Source: Micromonospora sp. MA102 (GTDB taxonomy: Bacteria > Actinomycetota > Actinomycetes > Mycobacteriales > Micromonosporaceae). Taken from it: a stretch of 64,000 nt of DNA. Position 1 is the stretch's first letter. The number at the start of each line of letters is the position of its first letter. The stretch spans positions 186,001 through 250,000 of the forward strand of contig NZ_JAMWEG010000009.1 in assembly GCF_025460765.1 (NCBI RefSeq), written 5' to 3'. Shown one piece after another: positions 25,043-32,669 of this stretch. The position numbers were made by a program, and so were the translations under genes. The notes under the pieces were generated by a model. That model ran no database searches. It was given only the letters and a program-made list of their open reading frames with translations, and had not been told where the DNA came from.

Positions 25043-26497
25043 TCACCCCCGCGGCAGCCGCACCTCTGCGACGGTACCCCCACCGGCTCTCGGTCGTAGG
25101 GATACCCATCCATTCTGCTGTTCAACGATCTGCCGGACGAGATAGAGCCCCAAGCCGGCCCCCGGGTAGCGGCGCCGGTCGCCGGACTCCCCCTGCCAGA
25201 ACCTGTCGAACGCCCGCTCCACGTGCTCCGGCCGGATGCCGATGCCCCGGTCGGCGACCCGGAAGGAGACGGTGCGTTCGTTCGCCTCGGCGCAGACCTC
25301 GATGGGGGTGTCCGGCAGCGAGTACTTGCCGGCGTTGGTGCTCAGTTCGGTGAGCACGGTGGCCAGGCTGTGCCGGTCGCCGAGGGCCTTGGGCAGGTCG
25401 GCCGGCAGGTCGAGGACCACCCGGTGCCGGACGTCCGCCGGCAGGTCGGGCACCGCCGCCCGCAGTGCGTCGGCCAGGTCGAACGGGGCGGCCGGCTCGC
25501 CACCGGGGCGGTTCTCGGTGGCGGCGGTGAGCAGCCGGTCGACCAGCCGGGCCAGCTCGTTCGCGCGCTGCCCGATGATCCGGGCGGCCTGCCGCCGGTC
25601 GTCGTCGCTGAGCGATTCCCAGTGGTCGGTGAGGGTGTCCGCGTACCCCTTGATCACCGTGACCGGGGTGCGCAGCTCGTGGCTGGTCACCGCGACGAAG
25701 AGGTCCCGGTCGTTGTCGCGCCGCTGCTGGTCGGTGATGTCGCGGAAGGTGACCACCCGCAGCGTGCCCGGCCCGGGCAGCTCGCCGGACGTGATCCGCA
25801 GCCAGCGGCCGTCCGGCAGCCGGTGGTCGAGGACCTGCCCGGACGGGGGGAGGGGAAACGGCAGGGGCTGGTTGAGCGCGTCACCGACCGGCCGCCCGGT
25901 CACCTGGGCGGCGGCCGGGTTCCAGAGCCGTACGTGGTGCTCGCGGTCCACCACCGCCAGGCCGTCGGCGAGCGCCGCCACCACCGGGCCGTCGCCGTGC
26001 ACGGGCAGGCCGGTCTGGTCGCCGTACATGTGGGCGATGCAGGCGGCCACGTAGCCGACCACGGCGTGCTGCGCGGCGTCCAGCGGCTCGCCCTCCGGGT
26101 AGAGGGCGTGCAGGCTGCCCACGGTCAGCCCGCCGATCTCGGCGCGCGCCAGGATCATCCGGCGCAGCCCGCGCGCGGCGACCTCGTCGGCGAGCGCGCC
26201 GGGGATCGCGTCGACCCGGAGCTCGCGCACGGGCGGGCCGGAGAGCAGGCAGACGGTGGCCGGGTCGGTGGCCGGCAGCGGCCGGCCGGTGACGAACTCG
26301 GCGCTGCCGGTCGCCGCGATCACCCGGCCGCCGGTGGGGGCGAACTCCACGAACACCAGGCCGGCCGCGCCGAGGGCGGGCTCCACCTCGCCGAGCAGCC
26401 GGGTGAGCACGGCAAGGCCGGACTCCCCCGAGTTGATCATCTTGATCACGCTGGTGTGGCCGGCGATGAGGGCGGTGAAGTCAATTCGCTCCGGCAT
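25043..26497 (-). CDS. Hybrid-input sensor histidine kinase (GAF-PAS-HisKA-HATPase)
   Basis: A 484-residue soluble histidine kinase. Residues about 1-165 look like a GAF input domain, 175-270 a PAS domain ending in VVTFRDITDQQRR, then HisKA with the phosphoacceptor in SHELRTPVTVIKGYAD (about 275), and a HATPase with TNAGKYS (N), DRGIGIRPEHVERAFDRFWQ (G1/F) and GAGLGLYLV (G2). There is no transmembrane segment, so it senses an internal signal. No response regulator is adjacent. Confidence 0.92.
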   Translation of the reverse strand: MPERIDFTALIAGHTSVIKMINSGESGLAVLTRLLGEVEPALGAAGLVFVEFAPTGGRVIAATGSAEFVTGRPLPATDPATVCLLSGPPVRELRVDAIPGALADEVAARGLRRMILARAEIGGLTVGSLHALYPEGEPLDAAQHAVVGYVAACIAHMYGDQTGLPVHGDGPVVAALADGLAVVDREHHVRLWNPAAAQVTGRPVGDALNQPLPFPLPPSGQVLDHRLPDGRWLRITSGELPGPGTLRVVTFRDITDQQRRDNDRDLFVAVTSHELRTPVTVIKGYADTLTDHWESLSDDDRRQAARIIGQRANELARLVDRLLTAATENRPGGEPAAPFDLADALRAAVPDLPADVRHRVVLDLPADLPKALGDRHSLATVLTELSTNAGKYSLPDTPIEVCAEANERTVSFRVADRGIGIRPEHVERAFDRFWQGESGDRRRYPGAGLGLYLVRQIVEQQNGWVSLRPRAGGGTVAEVRLPRG

Positions 26498-26573
26498 GTC
26501 CCGAGTGTGCCCCGCCGCCCGGTGCGGGGACACCCCCGGCCGGGCGACCGCCCACCGGTCGGACCGGCCGGCC

Positions 26574-27365
26574 TCACCGGCCCAACCGGGCCAACGTCCG
26601 CGCCGGCCGGTCGGTGATCACCCCGTCGACCTCGGCGGCCAGCACCAGCTCCAGGTCCTCCGGCTCGTTCACCGTCCAGACGTAGACCTGGTTGCCGGCG
26701 GCGCGCAGCGCGGGGACGAGCTGGGGGCGGGCCCGCACCAGGCCGATCCCCGGCCCGGCGATCCGGGTGCCGAACGGCAGCCGGCCCAGCCGCAGCCAGC
26801 GCGGCAGCACCTCCAGCAGCAGCACCGTGGGCAGCGCCGGCGCGAGGTCGCGGATCCGGCGTACGGCGAGCGGGGAGAAGGACATCACGGTGACCGTGAC
26901 CGGGTCGTCCGGACCGGGCTCGGCCAGCCCGTACCGCCGCAGGACGGTGACCAGGCGGCGCTCGACGTCGCGGCCGTAGCGGGACGGGTGCTTGGTCTCG
27001 ATCAGCAGCCGGACCGGCCGGCCGGCGGCCAGCACCGCGTCGAGCAGCCGCTCCAGGGTGAGCAGCCGGGTGTGTGTCTCGTCGAGCTGTTCGTCCCCGT
27101 CGGCGGGCACCCCGCCGGGGTGCCAGGAGCCGAAGTCGAGCGTCTCCAGCTCGGCGAGTGTCCGCGCGCTGACCAGCCCGTGACCGTTGCTGGTCCGGTC
27201 CAGCCGCCGGTCGTGGACGCAGACCAGGTGCCCGTCCCGGGTGAGCCGGACGTCGCATTCCAGCCCGTCCGCGCCCTCGTCGAGGGCGCGCAGGTAGGCG
27301 GCGAGGGTGTGCTCCGGCAGGTCGTACGACGCGCCGCGGTGTGCGAAGACCAGGGGGACGGTCAT
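26574..27365 (-). CDS. Glycerophosphodiester phosphodiesterase
   Basis: A 263-residue GDPD (TIM barrel) that cleaves glycerophosphodiesters to glycerol-3-phosphate and an alcohol. FAHRGASYDLPEHT near the N-terminus, LECDVRLTRDGHLVCVHD (metal Glu, Asp and catalytic His) and LLIETKHP are the family motifs. No signal peptide is present, so it acts inside the cell. It is followed by the rhodanese gene's region with only 8 nt to nearby coding on the far side of its start. Confidence 0.93.
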   Translation of the reverse strand: MTVPLVFAHRGASYDLPEHTLAAYLRALDEGADGLECDVRLTRDGHLVCVHDRRLDRTSNGHGLVSARTLAELETLDFGSWHPGGVPADGDEQLDETHTRLLTLERLLDAVLAAGRPVRLLIETKHPSRYGRDVERRLVTVLRRYGLAEPGPDDPVTVTVMSFSPLAVRRIRDLAPALPTVLLLEVLPRWLRLGRLPFGTRIAGPGIGLVRARPQLVPALRAAGNQVYVWTVNEPEDLELVLAAEVDGVITDRPARTLARLGR

Positions 27366-27377
27366 GGCCGCGTCGCC

Positions 27378-27713
27378 TCAGGCGACCCGGCCCGGCTGCC
27401 CGTCGTCGGTGACCACCGGGCGGCCGGCGGCGGCCCAGTCGCCCATCCCGCCCTCGACGTTGCGCACCTGGTCCCAGCCGTTGCGCATGAGGTAGGCGAC
27501 CACCTGCGCGGACCGCCCGCCGGAGCGGCAGATCACGGCCACCTCGCGGTCGTCCGGCACCTCGGCGATCCGGGCCGGCAACTCGGTCATCGGCAGGTGG
27601 TGGGCGGCCGGCGCGTGACCGGCGGCCCACTCGTCGTCCTCCCGGACGTCGAGCAGGTAGACATCGTCGGGCACGGCCGACGCGGGCACGCTGGGAACCT
27701 GTGGTCCGAACAC
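27378..27713 (-). CDS. Rhodanese-like sulfurtransferase
   Basis: A 111-residue single-domain rhodanese. VYLLDVREDDEWAAGHAPAA is the conserved CH2-type segment, and CRSGGRSA near residue 62 is the active-site loop with the catalytic Cys. It transfers sulfane sulfur in the cytosol. GTG 27713 is chosen because TAGGCT (27722-27727) lies 8 nt before it, a leaderless pattern; the upstream in-frame codons reach back into the end of the LCP gene. Confidence 0.87.
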   Translation of the reverse strand: MFGPQVPSVPASAVPDDVYLLDVREDDEWAAGHAPAAHHLPMTELPARIAEVPDDREVAVICRSGGRSAQVVAYLMRNGWDQVRNVEGGMGDWAAAGRPVVTDDGQPGRVA

Positions 27714-27742
27714 GGCTACCAAGCCTAGACGGGCCCGTCCGG

Positions 27743-28660
27743 TCAGAGGTGGTTGACCCAGCGGGGATTGGCGGCGGCCCACTCCGGCATGCGGTGGCCG
27801 CGCAGCGCGTCGAAGAGCCCGCCGCCGCCGTTGTCCAGCACCACGTAGGAGACCTGGTCGATGGTCTGCGGGTAGGAGGGCACCTGGACGCCGTGCAGGG
27901 CGTCCGCGGGCAGCCCGCGGAGCGCGAGGAGCAGGTCCTCCAGGGGTACGCCGTTGCTGTCCAGGGTCAGCGCCCCGCCGACCGCCCGGAGCACCCGGTC
28001 CAGCTTCACCGGGTCGCTGCGCAGGTGGGTCTCGCCGGCCCGGTCGAGCACCGCCCGGAGCATCTGCTGCTGGTGCCGCTGCCGGTCGTAGTCACCGTCG
28101 GGCAGGCCGTAGCGCTGCCGCACGTAGTCCAGGGTCCGGGCGCCGTTCATCTGCTGGCAGCCGGTGTCGAACTGGGTCTTCGTGTGGATCGACCGGACCG
28201 GGGTGTCGACGCACATCCGGATGCCGCCGAGCAGGTCGATGACCTGTTTGAAGCCGGAGAAGTCGATCAGGGCGGCGCCGTCGAAGCGCACCCCGGTGAG
28301 CCGGGTGAGGGTGGCGCTGAGCAGCCGGGCCCCGGCCTCGCCCCCGCCGCCGTGCTCGTACGCCGAGTTGACCTTGTCCTGGCCGCCGCCGAAGCCGGGC
28401 GCCGCCGGGATGGCGACCAGCAGGTCGCGCGGGACGGAGATCAGGTACGCCTGCCGGAGCCCGGCCGGCACGTGCACGATCAGGATGCTGTCGGAGCGCT
28501 GGTCCTCGGGGTTGGCGCCCAGCCGGTGGTCGGACCCGATCAGCAGGTAGTTGAGCGGGCCGGAGAGGTCGGTGCGGGACTGCCGGGCCCCCGCGTCGAG
28601 CAGCTGCTGCTTGGTGACCGTGCGGTCGTACCGGTTGGTGAGCCAGTGCAGCCCCGCCAC
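27743..28660 (-). CDS. LytR-CpsA-Psr (LCP) family phosphotransferase, start codon unclear
   Basis: LCP enzymes move polyprenyl-linked glycans onto peptidoglycan outside the cell. LLIGSDHR, DSILIVHVP, LISVPRDLLV and KVNSAYEHGG are the conserved binding motifs. From the first usable start (GTG 28660) the protein has 305 residues and no membrane anchor. The same frame stays open upstream to a TGA at 28805 and encodes RWPRFLLGSGLALLLLATLG, a clear anchor, yet holds no ATG, GTG or TTG. A GTC at 28768 is where a GTG would be expected. Either a non-standard start, a one-base change, or a frameshift in the G6 run (28772-28777) is involved. Confidence 0.85.
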   Translation of the reverse strand: MAGLHWLTNRYDRTVTKQQLLDAGARQSRTDLSGPLNYLLIGSDHRLGANPEDQRSDSILIVHVPAGLRQAYLISVPRDLLVAIPAAPGFGGGQDKVNSAYEHGGGGEAGARLLSATLTRLTGVRFDGAALIDFSGFKQVIDLLGGIRMCVDTPVRSIHTKTQFDTGCQQMNGARTLDYVRQRYGLPDGDYDRQRHQQQMLRAVLDRAGETHLRSDPVKLDRVLRAVGGALTLDSNGVPLEDLLLALRGLPADALHGVQVPSYPQTIDQVSYVVLDNGGGGLFDALRGHRMPEWAAANPRWVNHL

Positions 28661-28760
28661 GCCGAGGGTGGCGAGCAGGAGCAGGGCGAGACCGGAGCCG
28701 AGCAGGAACCGGGGCCAGCGGGCGGGTCGACCCCGCCCGCGTGCGTTCCGTGCTGGCCTG

Positions 28761-28820
28761 GACGTGACAGTCCCCCCGTAGCCGCGACATGAGACCCGCT
28801 CACGTCAGGCTACGGGGGGA
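28761..28820 (-). promoter_or_regulatory. Structured leader with 13 bp perfect stem at the LCP start
   Basis: TCCCCCCGTAGCC (28771-28783) and GGCTACGGGGGGA (28808-28820) are perfect complements with a 24 nt loop. A second pair, GACGTGA (28761-28767) and TCACGTC (28800-28806), interleaves with it, so the two stems compete. In the minus-strand RNA the G-rich arm, the only ribosome-site-like sequence, is buried in the stem just before the expected start. It could be a translational switch, or a terminator for the upstream LCP gene. Confidence 0.5.
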
Positions 28821-28867
28821 AGCTCCGGCCGGTGCCGCTTTCGCGCGGCTACCGGCCGGTCATCAGG

Positions 28868-30079
28868 TCATTTGCGGGTGGACAGGACGGACGGGTTCGA
28901 CACCACGAAGTCCGCGAGCTTGTCGTTCTTGACCGCCTGGAACATGTCCATGGTCGTCTCGTTGAACTTCTCCCGGCCGTTGCCGGCGCTGCTGTAGGTG
29001 CCACCGTTGGTCCGGAGGGTGACCAGGTCGTTCCCGCTGACGCCCTTGAGCGTGAAGATGAAGTTCGCGATCGGCACGCCGCCGGTGTCCAGGATGAACG
29101 CCTTGCCGGCCGCCTTGATCAGCGAGTTCAGCTTGATCGGGTTGGTCAGCATGCCCTTGTCGGTGGCCTTCTTCGCCATCGCCTTGATCAGCTGCTGCTG
29201 GTTCTGCTGCCGGTCGTAGTCGCTGTTCGGCAGGCCGTAGCGCTGGCGGGCGAAGTCGAGGGCCTCCCAGCCCTCCATCTCCTTGCAGCCCTTCTTGTGC
29301 ACCACCGGCGTGTACGACTTGCCGGTCTTCTTCGCGTCCGCGTTCCACATCGGCTTGCCGTCGACCATCGACATGTGGTGCGACTTGACCTCGTGACTCA
29401 CACAGATGCGCACGCTGCCGAGGGCGTCGATCACGTTCTTGAAGCCGCCGAAGTTGATGATCGCGGCGCCGTCGAAGCTGATGCCGGTCATCGACTTGAT
29501 GGTCTTGGCCATCAACTGGGCGCCGCCCTCCCAGCCGCCGCCGTTGCGGGCGCCGATCTGGAAGGCTGCGTTGATCTTGTCCGTGCCGCCCCGGTAGCCG
29601 CTCTTCTCGAAGGCCGGGATCTGCGCCTCGGTGTCCCGAGGGATGGAGATCAGATAGGCCTGGTCGTGGGTCGCCGGGATGTGCAGGATGATGATCGTGT
29701 CCGACCGGACGTCGTCGGCGGCCCAGCGCTGGCGGGCGTCGACGCCGAGCAGCAACATGTCGATCGGGCCTTCGAGGCTGTTGCCACCCTCGGCGTCGGT
29801 CTTGCCCGCCTCACCGAGCAGGTTGCCCTGGTCGATGCTGCTGGTCGCCTGGCCGATCACCGCCTTGCTGCCGACGATCGCGACGCCACTGGTCATCATC
29901 AGCACGGCACCGAAGATCACCGTCAGCTTGGCCCAGAACGGGTCCTTGCGCTTGGTGCGCTTCTTCCCGCCGCCGGGCCCGCGGCCGCCATGGCCGGGCT
30001 GCGTGGGGATGATCGGGGGAACCCACCCGGGCGAACCGGGCTCCAGTGACTGAGGGCGACGGCTGGTCTGGACCGGCAT
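28868..30079 (-). CDS. LCP family phosphotransferase
   Basis: A 403-residue LCP protein: a cytosolic Pro/Gly-rich and then Lys-rich head (1-50), one membrane segment (about 51-75), and an external catalytic domain with MLLLGVDARQRW, DTIIILHIP, LISIPRDTEA and KINAAFQIG. The domain has an insert near HHMSMVDGKPMWNADAKK compared with its neighbours. GGAG lies 5 nt before the ATG. It is the middle of three same-strand LCP genes. Confidence 0.93.
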   Translation of the reverse strand: MPVQTSRRPQSLEPGSPGWVPPIIPTQPGHGGRGPGGGKKRTKRKDPFWAKLTVIFGAVLMMTSGVAIVGSKAVIGQATSSIDQGNLLGEAGKTDAEGGNSLEGPIDMLLLGVDARQRWAADDVRSDTIIILHIPATHDQAYLISIPRDTEAQIPAFEKSGYRGGTDKINAAFQIGARNGGGWEGGAQLMAKTIKSMTGISFDGAAIINFGGFKNVIDALGSVRICVSHEVKSHHMSMVDGKPMWNADAKKTGKSYTPVVHKKGCKEMEGWEALDFARQRYGLPNSDYDRQQNQQQLIKAMAKKATDKGMLTNPIKLNSLIKAAGKAFILDTGGVPIANFIFTLKGVSGNDLVTLRTNGGTYSSAGNGREKFNETTMDMFQAVKNDKLADFVVSNPSVLSTRK

Positions 30080-30190
30080 GCGTGCTCCAGCTCGGTGATC
30101 GGGGGCGGGACCACTGTACGTATCTGTTCCCGTTCTCGCGACCTCATGTGAGGGCTATTCCCGTCAATCTCGGCCAATGGCTCGGGGTTG

Positions 30191-30204
30191 TGACCGAACG
30201 GTCA
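30191..30204. promoter_or_regulatory. Operator-like palindrome upstream of the middle LCP gene
   Basis: TGACCG-AA-CGGTCA has 6 bp perfect arms and a 2 nt centre, like sites for TetR-type repressors. It lies between the terminator of the upstream LCP gene and the start of the middle LCP gene at 30079. No regulator gene is adjacent. Confidence 0.35.
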
Positions 30205-30207
30205 ATT

Positions 30208-30265
30208 GAAAAGATCCGGTCGGCGGTTGGCTCACCATGGGAAGAGCCTTGACCGCCGACCGGAT
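30208..30265 (-). terminator. Intrinsic terminator of the distal LCP gene
   Basis: ATCCGGTCGGCGGT (30214-30227) pairs perfectly with ACCGCCGACCGGAT (30252-30265), and an inner GGCTC/GAGCC pair extends the stem. On the minus-strand transcript it is followed at once by CTTTTCAATT, a real T tract, unusual for this GC-rich genome. Confidence 0.85.
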
Positions 30266-30288
30266 GCGTCGCCTCGCGGGGGGCGGCG

Positions 30289-31542
30289 TCAGCCACCGCT
30301 CCCGTCGCCGTCGGTCTTCTGGTTGGCCTTCACCCAGTCGGCCATCGTGTCCGACGCGATGGCCTTGTACATCGCCAGCGCCTTCTCCCGGTCGGAGACC
30401 ACCACCGACTGGTCGTCGACGGTCTGGCCGCCCAGGTTCGGGCTGGTGAGGAAGGTCAGGTTCTCCCCGCGCAGGTTCCGGAACTGCAGCGCCATGTCGG
30501 TCAACGAGAATCCCTGGTCGACCGTGACGGCGGCGGTGACCGCCTTGAGGAACTCGTTGAGCTTCTTCGGGTTGGTCAATGTCCCCGTACTGGCCGCCTT
30601 GTCCATCAGCGCCTTGAGGAACTCCTGCTGGTGACGCATCCGCGCGAAGTCGCCGTCGGGGAACTGCTTGCGCTGCCGGACCCAGTCCAGCGCCTCGGCG
30701 CCGTTCATGTGGTTCACGCCCTTGGTGAACGTCCGGTACGGCTTGTGGATCGAGGTGATGGTGCGCTCCACCTTGAGGTCCACCCCGCCGAGGGCGTCGG
30801 TGACCTCCTTGAAGCCGCCGAAGTCGATCGCCATGACGTGGTCGATGCGGACGTCGCTGAAGCACTCCACCGTCTTCACGGCGAGCGGGAGGCCGCCGAA
30901 CGCGAACGCCGCGTTGATCTTGTTGCGCGAGCCCGAGTCGCAGGACGCGCCGGCGCTCTCCGGGATCGGCACGTAGAGGTCACGCGGGATGGAGACCAGG
31001 TAGGCCTGCTTGTGGTCGGCCGGGACGTGCATGACGATCAGCGTGTCCGCCCGCCACTTGCCGGCGGCGTCCACCTCGGCGTCCGGGTCCCGCGAGTCGC
31101 TGCCGACCAGCAGGATGTTCAACGCGCCGTCGACCTGCTTGGCCGGCCGGCCCCCGGTGATCTGCGAGAAGGGGTCAGTCCGGGCCAGGTCACCGTTGAG
31201 GTTGCGGGCGTAGAGCCAGGCGCCCGCGCCACCGAGCAGCGCCAGCACCAGCACCGCGATGCCGGCCACCAGGCCGATGCGCCCCCAGCGCGGCCGCGGG
31301 CCGCGCCGGCCGGCACCGCCGTTGCCGCCGCCCGACCCGCCGGGCCCACCCGGCCCGGTCGGTCCGCCCGGACCCCCGGGGCCGCCGGGGCGCGGCTCGT
31401 CGTCGGGCGAGGGGTACCAGCGGGCGTCGGTCGCGCGGGCACGCCCGGTGGTCCCCCGGCCGGAGCCGGGGACCTGGGCGCGGCCCGCGCTCCGACTCAG
31501 ACGTGCGGGGAGCGGGACGCCGGCAGACGAGGTCGCTGACAT
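30289..31542 (-). CDS. LCP family phosphotransferase with Gly-Pro-rich head
   Basis: A 417-residue LCP protein. The cytosolic N-terminal 85 residues include a collagen-like run of GPGGPGGPTGPGGPGG, followed by one membrane segment (about 92-112) and the external LCP domain with ILLVGSDSRD, DTLIVMHVP, LVSIPRDLYVPIP and KINAAFAFGG. TACCCT (31550-31555) with 7 nt to the ATG indicates a leaderless transcript. Its own T-tract terminator follows, so it is a separate unit from the middle LCP gene. Confidence 0.93.
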   Translation of the reverse strand: MSATSSAGVPLPARLSRSAGRAQVPGSGRGTTGRARATDARWYPSPDDEPRPGGPGGPGGPTGPGGPGGSGGGNGGAGRRGPRPRWGRIGLVAGIAVLVLALLGGAGAWLYARNLNGDLARTDPFSQITGGRPAKQVDGALNILLVGSDSRDPDAEVDAAGKWRADTLIVMHVPADHKQAYLVSIPRDLYVPIPESAGASCDSGSRNKINAAFAFGGLPLAVKTVECFSDVRIDHVMAIDFGGFKEVTDALGGVDLKVERTITSIHKPYRTFTKGVNHMNGAEALDWVRQRKQFPDGDFARMRHQQEFLKALMDKAASTGTLTNPKKLNEFLKAVTAAVTVDQGFSLTDMALQFRNLRGENLTFLTSPNLGGQTVDDQSVVVSDREKALAMYKAIASDTMADWVKANQKTDGDGSGG

Positions 31543-31616
31543 GTAACCGAGGGTAGGTCGGCGGAGCCAGCCGTGCCCTGAGGCGCAGCCGGGTGTCAGC
31601 CTCCTCCCAGGGGGAC

Positions 31617-32597
31617 TCAGTACCCTAGCCGGCCGCGGAAGTACTCGATCGTGCGTCGGAGGCCGTCTTCGGGCGTCACGGTCGGCTCGTATCCCAGCAG
31701 CTCACGGGCGAGCGTCAGATCGGGTCGCCGCATCTCCGGATCGTCGGCGGCGCGGGTGATGTAGCTCACCTCGGACCTGCTTCCGGTCAGTGACACGATC
31801 GTCTCGGCCAGTTGCCGCATCGACATCTCGTGCTCGGTGCCGCAGTTGATCGGACCGGTCTCGGTCGAGTCGAGCAGCAGCAGGATGCCCCGCACCAGGT
31901 CGTCGACGTAGCAGATCGACCGGGTCTGGTTGCCGGTGCCGTGCACGGTGATCGGCTCGCCGCGCAGCGCCTGGGAGATGAAGGTCGGGATGGCGCGGCC
32001 GTCGTCGGGCCGCATCCGCGGGCCGTACGTGTTGAAGATCCGGACGATCGCGGTGTCGGTGCCCCGGCTGCGGTGGTAGGCCATGGTGGCCGCCTCCGAG
32101 AAGCGCTTGGCCTCGTCGTAGACGCTCCGGATGCCGATGGGGTTGACGTTGCCCCAGTAGGTCTCGCGCTGCGGGTGCTCCTTCGGGTCCCCGTACGCCT
32201 CCGAGGTGGAGGCCATCAGGAACCGGGCGCCGTCGGCGGTGGCCCGCTCCAGCAGGTGCAGGGTGGCCACCGAGCCCACCCGCAGGATCTCCACCGGCAG
32301 TTTCTCGAAGTCGGTGGGGCTGGCCGGGGAGGCCATGTGCAGGATCCCGTCGAACCGCTCGGCCATGGCCGGGTGATCGGTCGGCAGGCCCTCGGAGATG
32401 TCCGCCTCGATCAGCGTGAAGGTCGGCTTCTCGAGCAGGTGGGAGATGTTGTCCTTGGAGCCGGTGACGAAGTTGTCCAGCACCACGACCGTGCAGCCGC
32501 GCTCGATGAGCCGGTCGACCAGGTGCGACGGGACGAAGCCGGCGCCGCCGGTGACGAGGATGCGATGTCCGGAGCCGAAGCGGGGAGCGACCTTCAT
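31617..32597 (-). CDS. NAD-dependent sugar epimerase/decarboxylase (UDP-glucuronate decarboxylase-like)
   Basis: A 326-residue extended short-chain dehydrogenase. VTGGAGFVPSHL (about 14-25) binds NAD, STSEAYGDP and the YDEAK motif (Tyr near 158) are the catalytic elements, and GPRMRPDDGRAIPTFISQAL is typical of UDP-glucuronate decarboxylases, which make UDP-xylose. A related dTDP-glucose or UDP-hexose activity cannot be excluded. TAGGCT (32605-32610) lies 7 nt before the ATG. It may feed sugars to the glycan genes on either side. Confidence 0.87.
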   Translation of the reverse strand: MKVAPRFGSGHRILVTGGAGFVPSHLVDRLIERGCTVVVLDNFVTGSKDNISHLLEKPTFTLIEADISEGLPTDHPAMAERFDGILHMASPASPTDFEKLPVEILRVGSVATLHLLERATADGARFLMASTSEAYGDPKEHPQRETYWGNVNPIGIRSVYDEAKRFSEAATMAYHRSRGTDTAIVRIFNTYGPRMRPDDGRAIPTFISQALRGEPITVHGTGNQTRSICYVDDLVRGILLLLDSTETGPINCGTEHEMSMRQLAETIVSLTGSRSEVSYITRAADDPEMRRPDLTLARELLGYEPTVTPEDGLRRTIEYFRGRLGY

Positions 32598-32616
32598 GCC
32601 GGCAAGCCTACTCAAG

Positions 32617-32654
32617 CCGGTGGGCCGGAACCGTCGTCGGCTCCGGCCCACCGG
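32617..32654 (-). terminator. Terminator of the DUF485/symporter operon
   Basis: CCGGTGGGCCGGA (32617-32629) and TCCGGCCCACCGG (32642-32654) are perfect 13 bp complements with a 12 nt loop, 16 nt after the symporter stop. Confidence 0.7.
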
Positions 32655-32669
32655 GGGTGGGGGGTGCGG

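Noticed and set aside
31321..31400. Possible tandem repeat array or CRISPR-like region
   Set aside because: It is a low-complexity Gly-Pro coding stretch in the LCP head with no spacers.
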